From an uncultured Lachnospiraceae bacterium (GTDB lineage: Bacteria; Bacillota_A; Clostridia; Lachnospirales; Lachnospiraceae), in NCBI GenBank assembly GCA_905207905.1, contig CAJLNC010000018.1, forward strand, positions 1-38,477: a DNA stretch of 38,477 nucleotides, read 5' to 3'. A model generated the notes under the pieces. That model searched no databases, was not told the origin of the DNA, and worked only from the letters and a program-made list of their open reading frames with translations. A program made the translations under genes and the position numbers. Shown here in pieces: positions 8,332-21,447 of the stretch (the first letter of the stretch is position 1; every line of letters starts with the position of its first letter).

Positions 8332-8380
8332 ATATTTCCTTTCCAGCGCAATGCGGTTCTGCAAAATATTTTTGTTTCAT
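8324..8380 (-). other. Possible 18-codon upstream ORF in the glutamate synthase leader
   Basis: An ATG at 8380 opens a short frame (MKQKYFAEPHCAGKEICR) ending inside the first of the three leader hairpins. It is preceded by CAGGAGC at a rather long distance (about 11 bases). It could be a leader peptide whose translation opens the hairpins, or chance. Confidence 0.2.
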
Positions 8381-8402
8381 AGAAAGAAAGCTCCTGTGAA
8401 AC

Positions 8403-8456
8403 AAAAAAGACGTCCAAATTAAGGACAGTTTTCCTGCTCTTAAAATGAACGCCTTT
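8403..8456 (-). terminator. Leader terminator (attenuator) of the glutamate synthase operon
   Basis: Minus strand 8456 to 8406 folds into a stem of 23 positions, 20 of them paired, with a GAAAA loop, and is followed by six T (8408-8403). It lies between the promoter and the first gene, so it must be overcome for expression. This makes it an attenuator. Its left arm overlaps the ANTAR-type hairpin at 8445-8462, and the two cannot form together. Confidence 0.8.
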
Positions 8457-8462
8457 GCTCAT
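8445..8462 (-). promoter_or_regulatory. Candidate ANTAR-binding hairpin, leftward leader
   Basis: On the minus strand AUGAGC and GUUCAU pair (6 bp, one G-U) around the six-base loop AAAGGC. The loop has A at position 1 and G at position 4, the known ANTAR recognition pattern. The hairpin begins almost at the predicted transcript start. The rightward leader holds a matching hairpin with loop AAUGGC and different but still paired stem bases. Only one such hairpin is seen here, whereas characterised ANTAR targets have two. Confidence 0.6.
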
Positions 8463-8469
8463 GCCTTCT

Positions 8470-8498
8470 TTTATACATCCAGGCGGGGCATTTGTCAA
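8470..8498 (-). promoter_or_regulatory. Promoter of the leftward glutamate synthase operon
   Basis: On the minus strand TTGACA (8498-8493) and TATAAA (8475-8470) are 17 bp apart. Its -35 lies 14 bp from the -35 of the divergent promoter, and the two -35 boxes form a perfect 9-bp inverted repeat. Transcripts would begin near 8463. Confidence 0.85.
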
Positions 8499-8512
8499 CT
8501 GAAAAAAAGGGG

Positions 8513-8540
8513 TTGACAAAAAAAATGTCAGGTGTATAAT
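8513..8540 (+). promoter_or_regulatory. Promoter of the rightward glnN-carB operon
   Basis: TTGACA (8513-8518) and TATAAT (8535-8540) are 16 bp apart, a near-perfect sigma-A promoter. Transcripts would begin near 8547, directly before the leader hairpin. Confidence 0.88.
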
Positions 8541-8548
8541 ATCGGGCA

Positions 8549-8568
8549 TGAAGGCAATGGCGTCTTTA
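8549..8568 (+). promoter_or_regulatory. Candidate ANTAR-binding hairpin, rightward leader
   Basis: UGAAGGC and GUCUUUA form a 7-bp stem (two G-U) closing the six-base loop AAUGGC (8556-8561), with A1 and G4 as in ANTAR targets. It uses the left arm of the terminator at 8551-8603, so the two structures exclude each other. The sequence GCAA(U/A)GGCGU is shared with the leftward leader, and the outer stem pairs differ but remain complementary. Confidence 0.6.
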
Positions 8569-8603
8569 ATGTGTTACAACGTTAAAGGCGCCGTTGCCTT
8601 TTT
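8551..8603 (+). terminator. Leader terminator (attenuator) of the glnN-carB operon
   Basis: Bases 8551-8572 and 8579-8600 pair without interruption: 22 bp including three G-U pairs, closed by the loop GUUACA and followed by TTTTT (8599-8603). It stands 83 bases before glnN and just after the promoter, so it acts as an attenuator for the five-gene operon. Confidence 0.85.
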
Positions 8604-8685
8604 GCGTACAGGAAGCTCCTTCTTTGAGGGATACCGAAAGCGCAGTACCTGATTGTTTCATTTTTCAGGAAGAGGAGAGGATATT

Positions 8686-10782
8686 ATGAAAAAGGTTTCA
8701 GATTATTTTGGATGTCTGGTGTTTGATGACCGGGTGATGAAGGGGAATCTTCCGGAGGAAGTTTACCGCTCCTTAAGAAAGACCATCGACGAGGGAGCCA
8801 AGCTGGATCTTGGAGTAGCCAATGCGGTGGCATCCGCTATGCGGGACTGGGCAGTCTCTAAAGGAGCGACCCACTATACCCACTGGTTTCAGCCCCTTAC
8901 CGGGGTGACGGCAGAAAAGCATGACAGTTTTATCTCACCCTCCCCGGACGGGGGCGTGATCATGGAGTTTTCCGGGAAGGAACTAATCAAGGGGGAGCCG
9001 GATGCGTCATCCTTCCCTTCCGGAGGGCTGCGGGCTACCTTTGAGGCCAGAGGCTACACAGCCTGGGATCCCACCTCTTATGCATTTATCAAGGGAAAGA
9101 CATTGTGCATTCCCACTGCCTTCTGTTCCTATGGCGGAGAGGCTCTGGATAAAAAGACGCCTCTGCTGCGCTCCATGGAGGCGCTGAATAAGCAGGCGCT
9201 GCGGATCCTGGCCCTGTTTGGCAATGATCAGGTGAAATATGTGAGAACCTCAGTGGGGCCGGAGCAGGAATACTTCCTTATTACAAAGGAGATGTATGAC
9301 CAGAGAAGGGATCTTCGCTTCACGGGAAGAACTTTGTTTGGAGCCAAGCCTCCCAAAGGGCAGGAGATGGATGACCATTATTTCGGAGTGATCAAGCCCA
9401 GGGTGGCAGCCTATATGGAGGATTTGAACGAGGAACTGTGGAAGTTGGGAATTCTGGCAAAAACAGAGCACAACGAGGTGGCTCCTGCTCAGCATGAGCT
9501 GGCGCCTATCTATACTACTACCAACATTGCAACCGATCAAAATCAGCTTACCATGGAGGTGATGCAGAAGGTGGCTGCCAGACATGGGTTGGTGTGCCTG
9601 CTCCATGAAAAACCCTTTGCCGGAGTTAATGGAAGCGGAAAGCACAACAACTGGTCGCTCTCCACTGATACAGGGGTGAACCTGCTCTCACCGGGAGAAA
9701 CGCCCTATGAGAACGCGCAGTTTCTTCTGTTTCTCTGTGCGGTGATCAAGGCTGTGGATGATTATCAGGATCTTCTCCGTCTGTCCGTAGCGACTGCGGG
9801 AAATGACCATCGGCTGGGAGCCAATGAGGCGCCGCCTGCTGTGGTATCGGTGTTCCTGGGAGATGAACTGAATGCAGTGTTGGAGGCAATAGAGAAGGAT
9901 ACGCCCTATGCGGGGACGGAGAAGATGCAGATGAAACTGGGAGTCAATGTGCTGCCGAAGTTTAACCGGGATGCTACGGACCGAAACCGCACCTCGCCCT
10001 TTGCTTTCACAGGAAATAAGTTTGAATTTCGGATGCTGGGGTCTTCCAACAGCATTGCCTGCGCCAATATGATGCTGAACAGTGCAGTGGCAGAGAGCTT
10101 GAAAATCTATGCAGACCGTCTGGAGCAGGCGGAAGATTTTGAGGAGACTCTGCATGAAATGATCCAGAAGACGATCCGGGATCATAAACGGATCATTTTT
10201 AACGGAAACGGTTACGACGAAAGCTGGATCAGGGAGGCCACGGAGCAGAGAGGGCTTTTAAACTACCGAACTACACCGGACTGCATGCCGCATCTGCTGG
10301 ATGAAAAAAATGTGAGGATGCTTACCTCCCACAAGGTGTTCTCTGAGGCAGAGCTGAAATCCAGGTGTGAGATCATGCTGGATAATTACTGCAAGACGGT
10401 GGTGATCGAGGCCAATACCATGGTGGAGATGGCCAGAACCCAGATTGCTCCGGCAGTGGAGTCCTATGTCCTGGAATTGGCAAAGACAGCGGCAGCCAAA
10501 AAGGCCGTGGATGCTTTTTATGCCTGCGGCTACGAGACCGGGCTGATCAAGCGGCTGTCTGTGCTGACAGAACAGATCGGAGTAAGGAGCGACGAACTGG
10601 AGAAGGCTGTGCTGAAGCTTGGGGACGTGATGGATATCCTCTCCCAGGCCAATGCAATCCGGGATACGGTCCTTGGAAAGATGGGAGAGCTGCGGCTTGC
10701 CTGTGATGAGGCGGAGACCCTCACAGCTAAGAAATACTGGCCCTTCCCCACTTACGGAGATCTGCTGTTTAGTGTGAGATAA
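8686..10782 (+). CDS. glnN: Glutamine synthetase, type III
   Basis: A 698-residue glutamine synthetase of the long type III class found in Bacteroides, cyanobacteria and clostridia. The ATG at 8686 follows AGGAGAGG (8673-8680). The upstream ATG at 8653 has no ribosome site. Recognisable segments are the type III N-terminal [16 protein letters not shown], then [20 protein letters not shown], the ATP-grasp-like core [10 protein letters not shown] (metal Glu), [27 protein letters not shown] (family signature with His and Asn) and [20 protein letters not shown] (substrate/ATP Arg). It heads an operon of glutamine-using enzymes. Together with glnA on the other strand, the locus encodes two non-homologous-size glutamine synthetases under one control region. 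Confidence 0.95.
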   Translation: MKKVSDYFGCLVFDDRVMKGNLPEEVYRSLRKTIDEGAKLDLGVANAVASAMRDWAVSKGATHYTHWFQPLTGVTAEKHDSFISPSPDGGVIMEFSGKELIKGEPDASSFPSGGLRATFEARGYTAWDPTSYAFIKGKTLCIPTAFCSYGGEALDKKTPLLRSMEALNKQALRILALFGNDQVKYVRTSVGPEQEYFLITKEMYDQRRDLRFTGRTLFGAKPPKGQEMDDHYFGVIKPRVAAYMEDLNEELWKLGILAKTEHNEVAPAQHELAPIYTTTNIATDQNQLTMEVMQKVAARHGLVCLLHEKPFAGVNGSGKHNNWSLSTDTGVNLLSPGETPYENAQFLLFLCAVIKAVDDYQDLLRLSVATAGNDHRLGANEAPPAVVSVFLGDELNAVLEAIEKDTPYAGTEKMQMKLGVNVLPKFNRDATDRNRTSPFAFTGNKFEFRMLGSSNSIACANMMLNSAVAESLKIYADRLEQAEDFEETLHEMIQKTIRDHKRIIFNGNGYDESWIREATEQRGLLNYRTTPDCMPHLLDEKNVRMLTSHKVFSEAELKSRCEIMLDNYCKTVVIEANTMVEMARTQIAPAVESYVLELAKTAAAKKAVDAFYACGYETGLIKRLSVLTEQIGVRSDELEKAVLKLGDVMDILSQANAIRDTVLGKMGELRLACDEAETLTAKKYWPFPTYGDLLFSVR

Positions 10783-10825
10783 GAAGAACCAAACTGATTC
10801 GACAGGATAGACGGAGGAAAACACG

Positions 10826-15140
<4,315 letters not shown>

Positions 15141-15163
<23 letters not shown>

Positions 15164-18100
15164 AAAGATCTTAGTCATTGGCTCCGGGCCTATCGTTATT
15201 GGACAGGCTGCGGAGTTTGATTATGCAGGCACTCAGGCCTGTCTGGCCTTGAAGGAGGAGGGCTATGAGGTGATCCTGTGTAATTCCAATCCGGCAACGA
15301 TTATGACAGACCCCTCTGTGGCAGATAAGGTGTATATGGAGCCTTTGACTCTGGAATATATGGCAAAGGTGATCCGCTATGAACGTCCGGATGCCCTTCT
15401 TCCAGGAATCGGAGGTCAGACCGGATTGAATCTGGCGATGGAACTGGAGAAAAAGGGCGTTCTGAAGGAATGCCGGACAGAGCTTCTTGGTACCAGGAGC
15501 AGCAGCATTGAGCGGGCGGAGGATCGCCGGCTTTTCAAAGAGCTGTGTGAAAAATTAGGGGAACCGGTGCTGCCCTCACGAATTGCAGGAACTCTGCAGG
15601 AGGGGATGGAGGCAGCAGGGGAAATCGGTTATCCAGTGGTAGTGCGTCCTGCCTACACGTTGGGAGGAACCGGAGGAGGATTTGCAGATCGGGAGGAAGA
15701 ATTGCTGCCTTTGATCAAAAATGGCCTCGCTCTGTCACCGGTAAGCCAGGTGCTGATCGAGAAGAGCATTAAAGGGTATAAAGAAATTGAATATGAGGTG
15801 ATGCGGGATAGAAATGACACGGCCATCACGATCTGCAATATGGAGAATCTGGATCCGGTAGGCATTCACACCGGAGACTCTATCGTAGTGTGCCCGTCCC
15901 AGACGCTCACCAACAAGGAATATCAGATGCTTCGGGACAGCGCTCTGAAAATCATACGTGCGCTGGAGATCGAAGGGGGCTGCAATGTGCAGTTTGCCCT
16001 GGATCCCGGCTCTTTTCAGTACTACGTGATTGAGGTGAATCCAAGAGTGTCCCGTTCTTCCGCCCTGGCCTCCAAGGCCAGCGGCTATCCCATTGCGCGG
16101 GTATCGGCCAAGATCGGCATCGGCATGACGCTGGATGAGATACCGTTAGCCAACACTCCGGCCTGCTTTGAGCCGGCACTGGACTATGTGGTGACCAAGA
16201 TGCCCCGGTTCCCCTTTGATAAATTTACAGAGGCCAGCCGGAGACTGGGTACACAGATGAAAGCTACGGGAGAGGTAATGGGCATCGGCCGGACCTTTGA
16301 GGAGAGCCTGGAAAAATCCATCCGCTCTCTGGAGACTGGGTACTATCATCTGCACAGCTCCAAATTTGACGGAATGGAAACCAAAGAACTGTCAGCGTAC
16401 CTTCAGGAGGGAACAGATGACCGCATTTACGGAGCGGCAGAGCTGCTGCGGAGGGGCTGCAGCGTGGAAGAGATCTGGAAGATTACAGCCATCGACCGTT
16501 TTTTTCTGCGGAAACTGAAGAACATTACAGAAGAGGAGCAAAGGCTGAAAGAGCATCCCGGAAGCCCAGAACATTTGCTGGAAGCAAAAAGGATGGGATT
16601 TTCTGACCGGGCGGTGGCAGACTGCTGGAACTGGAACGAAGAGCAGGTATTCTTGCTCAGATGCCGGAAAAAAATAGTTCCTGTCTATAAGATGATTGAT
16701 TCCTGCGCCTCTGAGTTTGACAGCTACATTCCTTATTTTTACAGCACCTATGAGGAAGAGAATGAATCCCGGATTTCCTCAAGAAAAAAAGTGGTGGTTC
16801 TGGGGTCAGGGCCGATTCGCATCGGCCAGGGAGTGGAGTTTGACTATTCTACCGTCCATGCGGTAAAGACCATCCGGGAGGCAGGGTATGAGGCGATTAT
16901 CATTAACAATAATCCGGAGACTGTGTCCACTGACTATACCTGTGCGGACAAGCTGTATTTTGAACCTCTCTGTGTGGAAGATGTGATGAATGTGATCCGC
17001 ATGGAAAATCCTGTGGGGGTTATGGTTACTCTGGGAGGCCAGACTGCGATCAATCTGGCGGAACCCTTAAGCCGTCTGGGTGTAAACCTGATGGGTACAG
17101 ACTGTGAGGCCATTGAGCGGGCTGAAAACAGGGAGGCTTTCGAAACGCTGCTTTTGTCCCTTGGCATTCCACAGCCCAGAGGACGGGCGGTGACTACCCT
17201 GGAGGAAGGGCTGAAGGCAGCAGAAGAGATCGGCTATCCGGTGCTGGTGCGTCCCAGTTTTGTGTTGGGAGGCAGAGCCATGGAAATTGTGGCCAGGGAG
17301 GAGCATCTGCGCCACTACCTGAAGACAGCAGTGGAGATTTCAGAGGAGAAGCCGGTGCTGGTGGATCAATACATCCGGGGAAGGGAAGTGGAGGTGGACG
17401 CCATCTGCGATGGAACCCAGGTGTTTGTCCCGGGGATCATGGAGCTGGTAGAGCGGACCGGAATCCATTCCGGAGATTCCATCAGCGTCTATCCGCCTTA
17501 TGATCTTTCTCAAAAGGTAAAGGAGAAGATTCTCTCCTACACAAAGCGTCTGGGACTGGGAATTGGCATTGTGGGACTTTTTAATATTCAGTTTATTGTG
17601 GATGATAAGGATCAGGTCTCCGTCATTGAGGTGAATCCCAGATCCTCCCGGACGGTGCCTTTCCTCTCCAAAGCCACAGGCTGCAGCCTGGCAGACATTG
17701 CCGCAAGAGTAATGCTGGGGATACCTCTGAAGGAACAGGGGATTTTGGAAGAATGCCTGCCAGAAACTTCCCGGTATTATGTAAAAGCGCCTGCCTTTTC
17801 TTTCTCCAAGCTAAAGGGAATGGATGCCTACCTGTCTCCGGAAATGAAGTCCACCGGGGAAGCCATCGGATATGATGAAAAGCTGCATCGGGCGATGTAT
17901 AAGGCCATGATTGCCTCTGGCATGAAGCTTCAGAATTACGGAACTGTGGTGGTGACGCTGGCAGATGAGGATAAAGAAGAAGCGCTGCCCCTGATCCGGC
18001 GATTCTATCAGATGGGCTTTAACATTGAGGCAACCATAGGAACCGCTCAGTTTCTCAAGAAAAATGGGATTCGTACAAGACTGCTTCATAAGCTCAGCCA

Positions 18101-18359
18101 GGGAAGTCAGGAAATCTTAGATTCCATCCGCGCCGGATACGTGAGCTATGTGATTAATACCAGGGCCATTCTTTCCGGCATCCATTACGGGGATGGAGCC
18201 GCCATCCGCCGTACGGCCAGCCAGAACAATGTGACCATGTTCACTTCTCTGGATACCGTGCGGGTATTGCTGGAGGTGCTGGAGGAAGTGACTATCGGCG
18301 TATCTCCCCTGGACACTTTTCAGACAAATACAGCACTATCTGAAAGATTTACCGCATAA
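15141..18359 (+). CDS. carB: Carbamoyl-phosphate synthase large subunit
   Basis: A 1072-residue synthetase producing carbamoyl phosphate for pyrimidines and arginine. It has the expected internal duplication. The first half opens with [22 protein letters not shown] and carries the carboxyphosphate ATP-grasp ([20 protein letters not shown]). The second half repeats this with [20 protein letters not shown] and [20 protein letters not shown]. The C-terminal MGS-like allosteric domain covers about the last 130 residues. GGAGGA (15126-15131), inside the end of carA, supports the start. It is the last gene of the glnN operon, and no terminator follows before the alanine symporter. Confidence 0.96.
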
Positions 18360-18435
18360 AATTGGATGTTTCTTTCAGATTATGCGTGATATACTGGAAA
18401 AAAGGTTCATATACTGTTTGAAAGGGGAAGAGGAT

Positions 18436-19998
18436 ATGATTATGGAATCTGTGTTTGAAGCAATCAATGGAGTGTTTCGGTTTGTGGGGCCGCTGTCTGA
18501 TTTTCTGTGGGATTTTCCCACGAATTTTGCCTGGTATCAAAATATCCCGGTGCTGGGAAATTTTTCTCTGGCAGTCATTCTTCTTCTGGGTTCCGGCATT
18601 TTTTTCAGTTTCCGGCTGGGATTTATGCAGGTGACTCACTTTAAGAAGGGAATCAAGATCCTTACAAAGAAGAAAGCGGTGGAGACCGGAATTTCGCCCC
18701 TGGCTGCTTTTCTGCTAAGCTCTGCCATGCGGGTAGGGCCGGGCAACATTATTGGCGTGACAGGAGCAATTGCTGTGGGAGGCCCAGGCGCCCTGTTCTG
18801 GATGTGGGTATCCGCCTTTTTTGGTATGTCTGTGGCCTACATGGAGGGCGTGCTGGCCCAGATTTTTAAGGAGAAAAAGGGAGATGAGTTTGTAGGAGGC
18901 CTTCCTTTTTATGGGAGAAAGCTGCTGGGAAATAAAGCGTGGATCGGCATTTTCTTATCCATTCTCTATATCCTCTATGCGTTGTGCTGTCTGCCTGCCC
19001 AGGGCTTTAATGTGGTTTCTTCCGTTGGGCGTATGGCGGAGATCGTAACCGGAACATCCATTGCTTCGGACTCTGTTTTTTATTATATTGTGGGAATTGT
19101 TATTGTAGCGTTGACTGCGGTGATTGCCTTTGGAGGCATCAAGAAGGTGACCAAGTGGACGGATCGGATGGTTCCTGTAATGGCAGTGCTGTACATTGGC
19201 GTGGCGCTTCTTCTGATCTTAATGAATTTTGGCAGGATCCCTTATTTCTTTCAGGCAGTGTTTGGAGGGGCCTTCCGTTCGGAAGCCTTTTTCGGAGGAG
19301 TGTTTGGAACCGTTTTGGCCCAGGGTGTAAAGAGAGGGTTAATGTCCAACGAGGCTGGGCAGGGAACCATCACTATGTCCGCTGCAGCAGCGGACGCGGA
19401 TCATCCCTGTGAGCAGGGAGTGCTGGCTTCTATCGGTGTATTTTTGGATACCATTGTGATCTGTACGCTCACCGGATTTGTGGTGGTGATGGCTCACTGC
19501 TGGAGCGGGGCAGAAGGGCAGGCTTGGGCAGCCCTGGATCAGCTTCCGAAATTTACGGCGTCTGCGGCAGAGCTGACTCCCGGCACTGCGCTGAATGGGG
19601 TTATCATGCTGTTGATTACGGTGTGTTTCGGTCTTTTCGCCTACACCACCCTTCTTGGGATGATCAGTTTTTCCGAGATCGCAGCCAACCGGATCCGGCA
19701 GGATTCGTCCTGCATCAATTTTGTCCGGGGAGCGGCTCTGTTTGTGGCAGCCTTTGGTATTGTGTGCAATATCGCAGGCCTGGAGCTGGGCAATCTGTGG
19801 GCCTTCTCGGATCTTGGAAACATTCTGATTGTATTTTTCAACGTGCCTATTGTGTATGCGGGAGCCAAGTATGTGTTTAAAGCCACAGATCATTACAAGA
19901 AAAATGACGGCACGAAGTTTACTTCCCAGGTCATCGGCAGAGATGACTGTACTTACTGGGATGAGAGGGCGGCCGGGCTTCCTAAGAACAGCAGATGA
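18436..19998 (+). CDS. Sodium:alanine symporter (AGCS family)
   Basis: A roughly 520-residue membrane protein of the alanine-or-glycine:cation symporter family, importing alanine or glycine with Na+. The family motif around GPGNIIGVTGAIAVGGPGA (TM2-3) and the later SNEAGQGTITMSAAAADADHP are both present, with about ten or eleven hydrophobic helices. The start is either ATG 18436 or ATG 18442. GGGGAAGAGG lies just upstream and its spacing slightly favours 18442. A further ATG at 18382 has no ribosome site. It follows carB by 76 bp without a clear promoter or terminator, so it may be partly cotranscribed with the amidotransferase operon. Its last 46 bp overlap the convergent methyltransferase gene. 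Confidence 0.92.
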   Translation: MIMESVFEAINGVFRFVGPLSDFLWDFPTNFAWYQNIPVLGNFSLAVILLLGSGIFFSFRLGFMQVTHFKKGIKILTKKKAVETGISPLAAFLLSSAMRVGPGNIIGVTGAIAVGGPGALFWMWVSAFFGMSVAYMEGVLAQIFKEKKGDEFVGGLPFYGRKLLGNKAWIGIFLSILYILYALCCLPAQGFNVVSSVGRMAEIVTGTSIASDSVFYYIVGIVIVALTAVIAFGGIKKVTKWTDRMVPVMAVLYIGVALLLILMNFGRIPYFFQAVFGGAFRSEAFFGGVFGTVLAQGVKRGLMSNEAGQGTITMSAAAADADHPCEQGVLASIGVFLDTIVICTLTGFVVVMAHCWSGAEGQAWAALDQLPKFTASAAELTPGTALNGVIMLLITVCFGLFAYTTLLGMISFSEIAANRIRQDSSCINFVRGAALFVAAFGIVCNIAGLELGNLWAFSDLGNILIVFFNVPIVYAGAKYVFKATDHYKKNDGTKFTSQVIGRDDCTYWDERAAGLPKNSR

Positions 19999-20777
19999 TT
20001 GCTGCATCCAAGCAGCTCCGGCTTTTCACAGCTGTAATAGTGATAGCGCAGATACTGGGAGTAGCTGTAATCGTCCATTGCGTTGATCTTATTTTCCAGC
20101 AGTTCGCTCATGCCGTCGGAGGCAACCTGGTGAAGCAGGCGGATGCCCTGCTTTGCCAGCATACTCCGGCATTCCTCTACCGTAAAAAATACGAAGGGAA
20201 AGTCTTCCAGACGAAAGGTGTCATGGTCATAGGTGTTTTCCCGGAAAAAGTTTGGATTATAGGCAAACTCGGTAAGAATTACCATGTCATGAGAAATGAA
20301 GGCAAACAGGATCAGTCCGTCCTTTTTGCACACCCGTTTTGCCTCCTGAATACATTGCTTCCGATCCTTCTCCTGATGCAGATGGTAGAGAGGACCCAGG
20401 AGCAAAACCACATCAAAGGTCTCATCCGGATAACAGGAAAGATCCAGGGCATTGCCCTGGCGAAGCTGTATCCTGTGATGAGGCCTTATTTTTTTGCGAA
20501 AGGCTTCTATATTGGCGGGAGACAATTCCAAGGCATCCACCGAATAGCCCTGATCGGCCAGATACAGGCTGTATTCTCCGGCGCCGGCGCCAACATCCAA
20601 AATGCGGTCCTGCGGTTTTAAATATTTTTCCAGATAACGGATGGTAGTGAGAAATTCCACCCGGGCTGCTTTGGAGTGCTTCAGGCGCCTGTCCTCGCAA
20701 AACAGTTCATAGAGACGTTTTACCTGCTCCGCGTCTTCCTTTATTGCTCTGATTTTTTCAACTTCCTGCACATCCAT
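19953..20777 (-). CDS. Class I SAM-dependent methyltransferase
   Basis: A 274-residue cytoplasmic protein with a Rossmann methyltransferase fold. The SAM-binding motif I is ILDVGAGAGEYSLYLA (residues about 59-74), followed by the acidic motif II ALELSPANIE, then GNALDLSCYPDETFDVVLLLGPLYHL (motifs III/IV). The substrate is not evident. Clostridia carry many such proteins, annotated only as methyltransferases. AAAGGAGGATC precedes the ATG. The 3' end overlaps the alanine symporter gene in the convergent direction by 46 bp, including the residues after the conserved GCSNHLLFLG, so the C-terminal tail may be a recent extension. Confidence 0.88.
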   Translation of the reverse strand: MDVQEVEKIRAIKEDAEQVKRLYELFCEDRRLKHSKAARVEFLTTIRYLEKYLKPQDRILDVGAGAGEYSLYLADQGYSVDALELSPANIEAFRKKIRPHHRIQLRQGNALDLSCYPDETFDVVLLLGPLYHLHQEKDRKQCIQEAKRVCKKDGLILFAFISHDMVILTEFAYNPNFFRENTYDHDTFRLEDFPFVFFTVEECRSMLAKQGIRLLHQVASDGMSELLENKINAMDDYSYSQYLRYHYYSCEKPELLGCSNHLLFLGSPAALSSQ

Positions 20778-20809
20778 AGAAAGATCCTCCTTTCGATTAT
20801 TTGAGGCTC

Positions 20810-20838
20810 ATTGTATCATGGGAATCTGCTTTGCGCAA
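20810..20838 (-). promoter_or_regulatory. Promoter of the methyltransferase gene
   Basis: On the minus strand TTGCGC (20838-20833) and TACAAT (20815-20810) are 17 bp apart, 33 bp before the ATG. The -35 is only moderately good. Confidence 0.55.
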
Positions 20839-20847
20839 TAAAAATGG

Positions 20848-20916
20848 TAACAGTTCAGCCATAACAGCCCATTTTTGCCATCGCAGCTAAAATTCTCGTT
20901 TATGGCTGAACTGTTA
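20848..20916. repeat. Perfect 17-bp inverted repeat with 35-base spacer
   Basis: TAACAGTTCAGCCATAA (20848-20864) recurs inverted at 20900-20916. The motif TAACAG also recurs directly at the inner edge of the left arm. It sits between the divergent promoters of the methyltransferase and the GntR/ABC operon. No U-run follows either side. It could be a dispersed palindromic element, the remnant of a small mobile element, or a shared operator. Confidence 0.6.
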
Positions 20917-20935
20917 TGAAAAATGAAAAATAAGG

Positions 20936-20964
20936 TTGACATCAAACCTTGTTGATGCTATAGT
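20936..20964 (+). promoter_or_regulatory. Promoter of the GntR/ABC transporter operon
   Basis: TTGACA (20936-20941) and TATAGT (20959-20964) are 17 bp apart. The predicted start near 20971 falls in the middle of the operator palindrome. Confidence 0.85.
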
Positions 20965-20984
20965 TAATTACACAAGTAATTAAC
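20963..20984. promoter_or_regulatory. Operator palindrome, probably for the GntR regulator
   Basis: GTTAATTAC (20963-20971), ACAA, GTAATTAAC (20976-20984) is a perfect 9-4-9 inverted repeat overlapping the end of the -10 and the start site. This is the usual place and form of a GntR/YtrA autoregulatory operator. That this regulator binds it is inferred. Confidence 0.7.
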
Positions 20985-21023
20985 CAATGAGGTGATGAAG
21001 GGGAGGGGGAGGAAAGAAGAAAC

Positions 21024-21071
21024 ATGGGAGTGAAAAAAGAAGAACTGGAAGGAAGTGAACCACGTGAATGA
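21024..21071 (+). other. Possible 15-codon ORF overlapping the GntR start
   Basis: An ATG at 21024 behind a very strong purine-rich ribosome site (GGGAGGGGGAGG) opens a frame of 15 codons (MGVKKEELEGSEPRE). It ends in TGA at 21069-21071, just inside the regulator gene. The regulator itself starts with GTG, so translational coupling through this short ORF is plausible. Confidence 0.3.
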
Positions 21072-21447
21072 AATCCTGACACAGGAGAAATCCATTTATA
21101 TTCAGATCAAGGAAATGATTGAAAACGATATTCTCCGGGATATCCTGCTGGAGGAGGAACGGGTTCCCAGCACCAATGAGCTGGCGAAGCTGTACGCCAT
21201 CAATCCTGCCACGGCAGCAAAGGGGGTGAATCTTCTGGTGGATGAGGAGATTCTATATAAGAAACGGGGAATTGGCATGTTTGTAGCCACGGGAGCGAAG
21301 AAGAAGATTATGGAGAAACGGAAAAAACATTTTTATGATGATTATGTGAAACGGCTTATGGCGGAGGCAGTGAGCCTTGGCATTACCAAGCGGGAATTGA
21401 TCAATATGATTGCGGAGTCAGAAGAAGGAGGGGAAGCAGATGAGTAA
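21064..21447 (+). CDS. GntR-family transcriptional regulator, YtrA type
   Basis: A repressor-like protein of about 127 residues: a winged helix-turn-helix of the GntR class followed by only a short tail, which defines the YtrA subfamily that controls ABC transporter operons. The HTH region reads IYIQIKEMIENDIL, then VPSTNELAKLYAINPATAAKGVNLLVDEEI. The start is GTG: 21064 has GGAAGGA at a good distance, while the in-frame GTG at 21055 directly abuts it. The short C-terminal stretch is helical and probably dimerises. Its stop overlaps the ATG of the ATPase gene by 8 bp. The operator at 20963-20984 suggests it represses its own operon. Confidence 0.88.
   Translation: MNEILTQEKSIYIQIKEMIENDILRDILLEEERVPSTNELAKLYAINPATAAKGVNLLVDEEILYKKRGIGMFVATGAKKKIMEKRKKHFYDDYVKRLMAEAVSLGITKRELINMIAESEEGGEADE

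Noticed and set aside
8254..8364. N-terminal extension of the amidotransferase gene from ATG 8364
   Set aside because: It has no ribosome site. The Arg-rich stretch is a by-product of leader hairpins, and a strong ribosome site serves 8253.
8541..8685. Leader considered as a T-box or glutamine riboswitch
   Set aside because: No T-box sequence or specifier loop is visible, and known glutamine riboswitch folds are from cyanobacteria and marine metagenomes and do not match. The attenuator with an ANTAR-type loop fits better.
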